A stretch of 12,731 nucleotides of DNA, from positions 1 to 12,731 of the forward strand of contig CABMDX010000017.1 of assembly GCA_902385025.1 (NCBI GenBank). Direction: 5' to 3'. The notes below the pieces were generated by a model that saw only the letters and a list, made by a program, of their open reading frames with translations, searched no databases and was not told the origin of the DNA. Below, piece by piece: positions 7,087 through 12,731 of the stretch (the first letter of the stretch is position 1; each line of letters opens with the position of its first letter). Origin of the DNA: an uncultured archaeon. GTDB lineage: Archaea; Halobacteriota; Methanosarcinia; Methanotrichales; Methanotrichaceae. A program made the translations under genes and the position numbers.

Positions 7087-7366
7087 TATTGGATCTAGTG
7101 ATTCTATGCCCTATTCCCTCCTTGATTTGGTGGCATCTCGCGATTGAGAAACAAGCAGATAGAAAGATTTAATCGAATTTGCCGTTCGCGTTCAATGGCG
7201 CGCTTGGGTGCTCAATGAATATGGGCTGCTTTAGGTAATGATCCCAAACTCCGGATAGTCTTCTCTGCTCGCGTCCAGGCTGCAAACGTTTTCATAGCTT
7301 TTGGTGCGAATCGGGGTTCATTGACACTTTAAGCCGGGATGAAAGATATTCAATAAATCTAGGACA
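7087..7366. other. Spacer between transposase remnant and lipoprotein gene
   Basis: About 280 bp with no recognisable gene in any frame I read. It may contain more degraded mobile-element DNA next to the transposase remnant, but no terminal repeat or family motif could be assigned. No obvious T-rich terminator follows the minus-strand stop at 7367. Confidence 0.45.
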
Positions 7367-7861
7367 CTAATAACGCCCGGTTATTCCACCAAAGGGTACT
7401 CCTGAAGGTCCCATTTTATATGTAATCTTTACAGATGCTTTATCCACAAACATAGATAATATGCTGTCCAGTTTGCTGATTGGATAGCAGAGTATGATTC
7501 TCTTATTAATAGCATCATACTCTGCGGGCGGAAGAGCGCTGTCATCTCTTACAAATATAAGGTATCCCACTTCTCTATATTGTGCCATCCCTCCCTCATC
7601 TGGACCAAATAATGTGACTATCTCTATTCCGTTATTTTGCGAAATAGTTCCTGATGGGTATGTGATGGCATAATAGGTAACATAGAATTCTATGGTCTCC
7701 TGATCATCTGCCAGAATTGCATATGGGGTCTCAGCCGCATGCTTCTGGTCTATATTCTCAGATTTGATCTCAATTGACTGATTTTCCTGGCTTTGAGAGC
7801 AGCTGATTGAGACGAGCAGCCAAAAAGCCAAGATAAGCCCTAGATACCTTTTAATGATCAT
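7367..7861 (-). CDS. Putative lipoprotein, function unknown
   Basis: The 164-residue protein starts MIIKRYLGLILAFWLLVSIS and then Cys21, followed by SQSQENQ: a basic n-region, hydrophobic core and lipobox-like LVSISC. The -3 residue is Ser rather than Leu/Val/Ile, so the lipobox is imperfect, but a lipid-anchored or at least exported protein is likely. The mature part (about 45-164) is predicted beta-rich, with segments ETIEFYVTYYAITYPSG, IEIVTLFGPDEGG and VGYLIFVRDD, and ends GVPFGGITGRY. No catalytic motif or known family is recognised. The start is decided by GGTGAT 5 bases upstream of ATG 7861, and a TATA box lies at 7922-7929. It is separated from the large minus-strand genes by 500 bp and is probably transcribed alone. 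Confidence 0.75.
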   Translation of the reverse strand: MIIKRYLGLILAFWLLVSISCSQSQENQSIEIKSENIDQKHAAETPYAILADDQETIEFYVTYYAITYPSGTISQNNGIEIVTLFGPDEGGMAQYREVGYLIFVRDDSALPPAEYDAINKRIILCYPISKLDSILSMFVDKASVKITYKMGPSGVPFGGITGRY

Positions 7862-7866
7862 AATGG

Positions 7867-7872
7867 ATCACC
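7867..7872 (-). promoter_or_regulatory. Shine-Dalgarno GGTGAT for the lipoprotein gene
   Basis: Read on the minus strand, GGTGAT lies 5 bases before ATG 7861. It is the typical archaeal ribosome site and fixes the start. Confidence 0.7.
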
Positions 7873-7921
7873 TTAATATGCAACAGCAATTAGTGTTCCT
7901 ATAGTTTTTCCAAGAGAGGAT

Positions 7922-7929
7922 CATATAAA
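7922..7929 (-). promoter_or_regulatory. Archaeal TATA box for the lipoprotein gene
   Basis: The minus strand reads TTTATATG, preceded by a T-run and GCGC, close to the archaeal consensus. Expected transcription start is near 7900, giving a leader of about 40 bases before ATG 7861. Confidence 0.6.
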
Positions 7930-8063
7930 AAAAAGCGCATATCATCGATTCAGAGAGATTGCCGAGAGATAGTATCCCGGGTTAGAGAATCCATTATATT
8001 CAGCCTAAAAGCTTTCATCATATCCTGAATCCCAAGAGCAAGCACAATTGCAGGCCATGAAGC

Positions 8064-8363
8064 ATGCGAGCTTTCCGTCATCTCGACCAAAGCGGACTGC
8101 CAAAAAAGGATAGATCGGTTCGTCAAAGAGAGAAGACCTATCTATTCTGCAGAGGCCGCCATACAGTTCGGCGTGACTGCCATTCTTCCCGTGCTCCTGA
8201 GAAGATCGAACAGGCCAAGGATACCATGCAGGGGAAAGGCTGGCGGCAAATAGAGTCGTCTCTATTGCCCTCAGGTCTTCGCCTTTTGCGATCCAAGATA
8301 AGGCATTGCGACCCTGCGATTGCTATCATCGGTCTCTTTGAAGAATCACTTTTTAAAACCTAA
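8064..8363 (+). CDS. Doubtful ORF, 99 codons, no known family
   Basis: The frame runs from ATG 8064 to TAA 8363 and meets the minus-strand stop of the 448-residue gene tail to tail, overlapping by 4 bases. The product is very basic, with KTYLFCRGRHTVRRDCHSSR and then APEKIEQAKDTMQGKGWRQI, which faintly recalls a zinc-finger or helix-turn-helix segment but matches nothing I can name. No good ribosome site is seen before the ATG. It could be a decayed mobile-element gene or a chance frame. Listed for completeness. Confidence 0.2.
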   Translation: MRAFRHLDQSGLPKKDRSVRQREKTYLFCRGRHTVRRDCHSSRAPEKIEQAKDTMQGKGWRQIESSLLPSGLRLLRSKIRHCDPAIAIIGLFEESLFKT

Positions 8364-9706
8364 TCATCCAGCCATTCTCTATCAGGACACCACTTCTTTT
8401 CTATCTCGGAGACAATTTTATCCATAGACTCTGAGCTGGGTATGCCAATTAATTGATAAACAGCCTGGGCATTGCTTACCTCTATTTTGCCATTCGCCTG
8501 ATTTGAGAGAATCTTGCCTGTACTCTTTTCTATAATTGAACAAGATTTTAAATAACTCGTATCCCATTCAACAAAGGAATGGTTAATAACCCATATATTG
8601 CCCGACTTGGGATCCCATCCATCTTGCTCCTTGGTAATCTTGTAATTAAATTTGTTTATTCTTGCCCACATTGTCTCTATTTGCACCGTTTTTTGCACCG
8701 GTCCGTTTTTCCCATTGCAGGTAATTGTATATTTAATGGGCTTTTCGGGGCATAAGACACGACTTCCAACATCCTCCACTGTGCCAATCCCTTGATCAAT
8801 GGCGCAGGTAGATGCATATGATGTCTTCCATTTCAGAGCAACACTATCGCCCTTTTTCTCCACATTTGCAGGAACTGCCTCGAAGGATTCTATGCTTACA
8901 CTGCCGATATAAATTTGAGCATTTGCTCGACAGCTTTTTGCTTCATCACTTGCCTTCAATGTGTATATCTTATCCTCATCGGGATGAAGATCCATTTGTC
9001 CACTCAAAGCAACATCCATATTGCCAGGATTGATGACGCACGATTTGCTCCCTACCGTTTCCCATTGCAGGGTTGTCTTTGCACCCTTGGCAATTGTCTC
9101 AGGCTCAAAATAGAATGAACGTATGGCCAACTCCACGACTTTTTTCTTCTTCCAGATGGTTTGTGATTCCTTAGCACTGTCAAATCCAGGAATTTTATGG
9201 CTTTCAATATACATGAGGCTCATGCCATCAGGGGTTAGAGATACTATATTGTCAATAATAAAAGCTATGCTCTCCATTGGATCAATTACTGTAGCTTTCT
9301 TCGGGAATAAGGTCCAGTATGTGCCTATCGAATTGCTGCTTTTTTTAACACAATACCATTCAAGATTATCTGGCGCTGGAGAAACCGTTATATTCTCACC
9401 CGCTTCGCTTGTAGTGAAGTTGCCTTTGCCAGAACCCCACGGAAACCAGATATAAAACCACGATAGATTGTATTTCTCATAAGGTTCTCCATAAGAAGGC
9501 AAATCGTCAGTGGGTTTGAGGTTATCCGGATTAACGAAGCAGATCTGAGCTGTTTGATGAGGATTTGCAATATTAAATGCTATTGAATTAATCTCTTGCT
9601 TGCCAGACGTTTCTGAGACATATATTGAGTTTGGGTCTACGCCGTAGACTAAATTGAGTTCATCACTTGCATCAGCTTCTTTTCCTGGTTTTTTTATTTT
9701 GCCCAT
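8360..9706 (-). CDS. Ig-like repeat protein, putative eCIS-associated
   Basis: The 448-residue protein lacks a signal peptide and membrane segments. After a basic N-terminus (MGKIKKPGKE) comes a beta-rich domain (about 20-190; IAFNIANPHQTAQICFVNP). Three Ig-like beta-sandwich units follow: about 195-267 (IRSFYFEP, TLQWETVGSKSCVI), 270-345 (IESFEAVPANV, ALKWKTSYASTCAID) and 348-425 (INKFNYKI, FVEWDTSYLKSCSII). The recurring signature is an opening F-x-x-x-P strand, L-x-W-x-T, then a Ser/Thr-Cys pair, and a Y-T-L/I-type strand. Its ATG shares a base with the TAA of the upstream giant gene (TAATG), and AAAGGAG lies 8 bases before it, so the two are translated together. Such domains usually mediate binding or fibre formation. 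No enzyme motif is visible. Assignment to an eCIS or tail-like apparatus comes from its partner and from the nearby DUF4157-type gene, not from its own fold. Confidence 0.75.
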   Translation of the reverse strand: MGKIKKPGKEADASDELNLVYGVDPNSIYVSETSGKQEINSIAFNIANPHQTAQICFVNPDNLKPTDDLPSYGEPYEKYNLSWFYIWFPWGSGKGNFTTSEAGENITVSPAPDNLEWYCVKKSSNSIGTYWTLFPKKATVIDPMESIAFIIDNIVSLTPDGMSLMYIESHKIPGFDSAKESQTIWKKKKVVELAIRSFYFEPETIAKGAKTTLQWETVGSKSCVINPGNMDVALSGQMDLHPDEDKIYTLKASDEAKSCRANAQIYIGSVSIESFEAVPANVEKKGDSVALKWKTSYASTCAIDQGIGTVEDVGSRVLCPEKPIKYTITCNGKNGPVQKTVQIETMWARINKFNYKITKEQDGWDPKSGNIWVINHSFVEWDTSYLKSCSIIEKSTGKILSNQANGKIEVSNAQAVYQLIGIPSSESMDKIVSEIEKKWCPDREWLDD

Positions 9707-12700
9707 TATTTATTCTCCTTTCTAGTTAGTCTTAACCAGCCTTCAACCACTTCTTTTGGAGCTGGTTTGAAGCTTGCATTTGGACTGACAGGGTCAAAAT
9801 CGGTTGTCTCTGTCCATGTTGCTAGGTTGGGATGGTAAATCCAACTCCACTGACGGGAGCCGTCTACTGCGGGAAGAGGTATTCCAAACTTTGACGCAGT
9901 GATAATAATCGGATTCATGCTGAATGTGATGTCCATATTGCCTAACGCACTGGAAATATATGCCAGAGGAATTTCCTTATAAACAACTGGCAAAATGCCT
10001 GTTGTAATATGAACTCCTGCGAGCGGATCAACAATTAGCGCAAGTTTTATCTGATCATATCCTTCCGTGGCATTGATACTTATTGTATGATCATAATTCA
10101 CATAACCGCTGGCTTGCTCTCTCTCCCGTATGCCGGAGGTCGCATAAAATGTTTTATAAGTATCATCACCATTTTTAATAAAATAGCCCAATAATCCGTC
10201 GCAAATCTGGCTGATATCGCCCAGTCTTGCAGTGAATTCAACTTTTTCAAAGCTATATGAATTGAACTTGCCTAAATCATCCCATGATTGGCTAAATGCC
10301 AGCAAACCTTCAATCTCCAGCCCAATGCCAGCATTAACCAGAGCAAGTGGTCTTCCTGTTAGAACAGATAGGCTTTGCTCATTCTTAAATCCCAGGGGGT
10401 CAATGGACGAAAGAGTCTCGTCTGTGCTTTTTATAAATTCGATTAAAGCTTCACCATTACTTTTATTAAAGTTTTTTAATCCTTGTACGAATTTCCTCAG
10501 CTGAGCATTCTGAATATTTTCCGGTGTGATATTGCTGTTGGGCTTTGGCACCCAATGAACCTCACTGGTATTATCGGAGCTATAAAAGATTTGCAGTTTG
10601 CCCAATTGAAAACCATCAGAGCTGAATATCATAAGGCTGTTTTCAATATGATTTGGCAATAACCATCCGCAAACAGGATTGCTTGCAGGATCGGAATTGG
10701 TTACCATACTTTCATCAGCAGATATCCACTGGAAGTTGAGCCTGGCAGGCTGAACAATAGCCGGTTTTAGTGTCACATAATTATTAAAACTACTTGCCGG
10801 TGTTGTTAATTCTTTTGAGATAAGACTATTATTATCTACATCAATCTCCTTAATCTGTCCAAAAGCATCAACAAGCCATAATCTCATGAGTTTCATGAAT
10901 CCGGCGCGTATTGGATTGAACGAGATTTCAGGAGAAGGAGATAACTTATTATTGTCACCTACAAGATCTGCAACTTTCCCTGCAAATTCTGGGCTTCCTC
11001 CACAATCTCCAGGTATGTCAAATACCGGAAATTGCAATGTCTCTTTTCTCATGATCTGTGAATTGTTAAATCCGCTCAATGTCTGGGATAGGACATCCAG
11101 CTTCCCTAATTGATCACAAATGTCTCTTAATTCCTGAAGCTCTGGATACGCAGGGTCCAGCTTATCTATGTAATTTCTTAATGCGCTCTGCAGCTTGTGC
11201 CCTGCATGAGGCGTAATTACAACTGATCCTCTAGCATAGTGCTCTTTATTTCCTGGAGAGTCCGATATGCATTCATAATGTATATCTCCGAGCTTCCAAT
11301 CGGACAGGAAATTTGAAAAATCTGATTTAATATCCTTATAATCCAAGATATATGCGTCCCACTCAATATACAATGGAATCCAGGCTTGAGACCATGGTTG
11401 TATGCTTATTTTATTGGGCACTGAGCCGACCAATCCTGAAGCTTCAGCCAGTCTCTGAGCACTGATATTCTTAACCAGGCAGGCATTCCAAAGAATTGTC
11501 TGAATCTTCTCAATCTCTGCAGAAAGCATTTCAATATCCTTATCGGTCGGATCTGCAATTTGTGCTAATTCAAAAGCCGCAATTGCCATTAGTCTCGCCT
11601 GGTTGGTATCGAGCAGCATTGATTCAGCAATCATGCTTTTGAGCTCAGACGGGACAGGCGTTTTCTCAATTGGAATACTGCTGCAAAAAGACAATAGCTC
11701 TTTTTCTGTTATGGTGACGGTCTTATCTCTTACTTGAATAGTCAAGCCTGTAACAGTATTGCCCGTGGAACGGCAATTGAGTGTACCATCACCAGAGTAT
11801 TGATCATCATAACCATGCCTAAATGATCTGGAGACACCTTCGCCTGAAAAAAGTAAAACGGGATCATTGGGCTGCCAGAACCTATTTCTGTTGGTCGCAT
11901 CAAGCGTATATCCCGGAAGGTTTTCTTTAAGGGAGTTGCTGATTTTATCAGAAAAGCCAGTTATTTTGGATTGAAGATCCTTTATTTGATCTATGCTATC
12001 ATTTATTTTCCTTGCAAGGGAATCGATTATGTTTTCAAATTCTGATTGTGGTATATCTCTTACTCGCTCTTTAAAGGGATCGCTTCTGCTTAAAATAAAT
12101 TTATACCATGTAGAGTAAGCTTCCCACTGCCAGCACGAGAGTTTTGATTTGGCATCATCCAACTGCCTTTGCAATAAATTGAGTTCTGCCAGATCCTTGC
12201 CTATTGTACCCGGGAACGCCTTTGTTGTATCAGGCGCTCCTTTGCCATCTTTGGTTGATGGATAGTTTATCACATATTCAATGCCTCCTGGGAATGAACT
12301 GAATGTCCTTTCATGAAGTATTTCTTCCAGCTTTGCTATGCCGTCAGGAGCATCAAATTGAGCCAATAGCTCATAATTAAAAGCTTCAAGCACTTTGGCG
12401 ACATCATCCGGTTCCTGTTTAAGCTTCGAGGCGATTAATGTTGAGAGTGCCTCAACCGAGTTATTTCCCCAAACAATTTGCGGATCGACATCGGGGATGG
12501 AGGGTTTGTAGGATCCGTCATCACCGCGCCAGGCGACATTGAATATCATCCCATGACATAGTGTCTGCTTTGGTTTATCGGCTATTTCTACGGGAATGGA
12601 CCAGTTGAGCTGCTCCAGGCATGAATGCCATAGCTTATCGCTAACCTCGCCATCGAGCGGGTCCAGCTCAGGATCAGGATACCACCCTAAAACTAGATAC

Positions 12701-12731
12701 GTGATGTTCCCGCTGCCAATATCATCTAAAG
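9706..12731 (-). CDS. Very large conserved hypothetical protein, 5' end outside window; putative eCIS-associated
   Basis: At least 1007 residues are encoded. The first ATG in the frame is at 12549, but the frame continues open for 60 more codons to the window edge (GNITYLVLGWYPDPELDPL and onward), so the true start is outside. No signal peptide or membrane segment is seen. Counting from the ATG at 12549: a helical, partly coiled-coil stretch (115-210; LQRQLDDAKSKL, IKDLQSKITGFSDKI), NRFWQPNDPVLLFSGEG (222-238), IQPWSQAWIPLYIEWDAY (383-400), MRLWLVDAFGQ (555-565), PARLNFQWISADES and VCGWLLPNH (601-634), TGRPLALVNAGIGLEIEGL (731-749) and ARLGDISQICDGLLGYF (774-790). These motifs resemble, from memory, giant proteins of unknown function encoded in eCIS (contractile injection) loci of bacteria and archaea. 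I cannot verify this here. It is coupled to the downstream Ig-like gene. Low GC (18 of 60 at 9241-9300) contrasts with the putative cargo gene. Confidence 0.8.
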   Translation of the reverse strand, partial: LDDIGSGNITYLVLGWYPDPELDPLDGEVSDKLWHSCLEQLNWSIPVEIADKPKQTLCHGMIFNVAWRGDDGSYKPSIPDVDPQIVWGNNSVEALSTLIASKLKQEPDDVAKVLEAFNYELLAQFDAPDGIAKLEEILHERTFSSFPGGIEYVINYPSTKDGKGAPDTTKAFPGTIGKDLAELNLLQRQLDDAKSKLSCWQWEAYSTWYKFILSRSDPFKERVRDIPQSEFENIIDSLARKINDSIDQIKDLQSKITGFSDKISNSLKENLPGYTLDATNRNRFWQPNDPVLLFSGEGVSRSFRHGYDDQYSGDGTLNCRSTGNTVTGLTIQVRDKTVTITEKELLSFCSSIPIEKTPVPSELKSMIAESMLLDTNQARLMAIAAFELAQIADPTDKDIEMLSAEIEKIQTILWNACLVKNISAQRLAEASGLVGSVPNKISIQPWSQAWIPLYIEWDAYILDYKDIKSDFSNFLSDWKLGDIHYECISDSPGNKEHYARGSVVITPHAGHKLQSALRNYIDKLDPAYPELQELRDICDQLGKLDVLSQTLSGFNNSQIMRKETLQFPVFDIPGDCGGSPEFAGKVADLVGDNNKLSPSPEISFNPIRAGFMKLMRLWLVDAFGQIKEIDVDNNSLISKELTTPASSFNNYVTLKPAIVQPARLNFQWISADESMVTNSDPASNPVCGWLLPNHIENSLMIFSSDGFQLGKLQIFYSSDNTSEVHWVPKPNSNITPENIQNAQLRKFVQGLKNFNKSNGEALIEFIKSTDETLSSIDPLGFKNEQSLSVLTGRPLALVNAGIGLEIEGLLAFSQSWDDLGKFNSYSFEKVEFTARLGDISQICDGLLGYFIKNGDDTYKTFYATSGIREREQASGYVNYDHTISINATEGYDQIKLALIVDPLAGVHITTGILPVVYKEIPLAYISSALGNMDITFSMNPIIITASKFGIPLPAVDGSRQWSWIYHPNLATWTETTDFDPVSPNASFKPAPKEVVEGWLRLTRKENK
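9715..9721 (-). promoter_or_regulatory. Shine-Dalgarno AAAGGAG at a TAATG coupling junction
   Basis: On the minus strand AAAGGAG lies inside the end of the giant gene, 8 bases before ATG 9706. The stop TAA (9708-9706) and the ATG share one A, the classic layout for translational coupling. Confidence 0.8.

Larger units (their letters stand above)
7862..8359. other. Spacer between lipoprotein and Ig-like protein genes
   Basis: About 500 bp. The first 70 bp hold the lipoprotein promoter and ribosome site. The rest contains a 99-codon plus-strand frame (8064-8363) listed separately as doubtful. No RNA gene or strong terminator hairpin was recognised. Confidence 0.5.

Noticed and set aside
7150..7265. 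Minus-strand frame with FIEHPSAPLNANG, faintly like the C-terminal part of IS66-type transposases
   Set aside because: The match is one short phrase, without the flanking conserved motifs, and stops surround it; not enough to call a second mobile remnant.

Overview
The window looks like chromosomal DNA of a methanogenic archaeon, most likely from the Methanothrix (Methanosaeta)/Methanosarcinales group. This is inference. It rests on archaeal TATA-like boxes (2647-2656 on +, 7922-7929 on -), Shine-Dalgarno sequences of GGTGAT and AGGAGG type, several TTG or GTG starts, a secreted TPR protein with a NosD-like N-terminus, and a SAM methyltransferase of a type I associate with methanogens. No rRNA, tRNA or CRISPR array was seen.

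Layout: (1) 1-2070, + strand: the C-terminal half of a flavodoxin (a broken gene), an intact aldo/keto reductase, and a flavodoxin-fold FMN reductase with a four-cysteine motif. Together they look like a redox gene cassette of bacterial (Clostridia-like) flavour with its first gene damaged. (2) 2071-2702: about 630 bp without a convincing gene, holding three inverted repeats and then a TATA box and strong SD. (3) 2703-4640: a secreted 645-aa protein with a short beta-helix-like segment, TPRs, a beta-sandwich insert and seven more TPRs. (4) 4814-6833, + strand: a tightly packed gene string made of a GC-rich 395-aa protein with the N-terminal signature of DUF4157 proteins of extracellular contractile injection systems (eCIS), a 30-aa ORF coupled through an ATGA overlap, a SAM methyltransferase, and a 52-aa one-helix membrane protein. 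(5) 6846-7086, - strand: a frameshifted IS256-type transposase remnant. (6) 7367-7861, - strand: a small putative lipoprotein with its own TATA box and SD. (7) 8360-12731, - strand: two translationally coupled genes (TAATG junction). The upstream one is very large, and its reading frame stays open to the window edge, so its start lies outside. The downstream one is a 448-aa protein with Ig-like repeats.

The most interesting reading is that regions 4 and 7 are the edge of an archaeal eCIS (phage-tail-like) locus: a putative cargo protein on one strand and two large accessory proteins on the other. No sheath, tube, baseplate or ATPase gene is inside the window, so this rests on family resemblance recalled from memory and must be tested on the flanking DNA. 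The cargo-like protein keeps the DUF4157 leader motifs but has lost the HExxH protease core, as if by internal deletion, and carries an unrecognised C-terminal domain.
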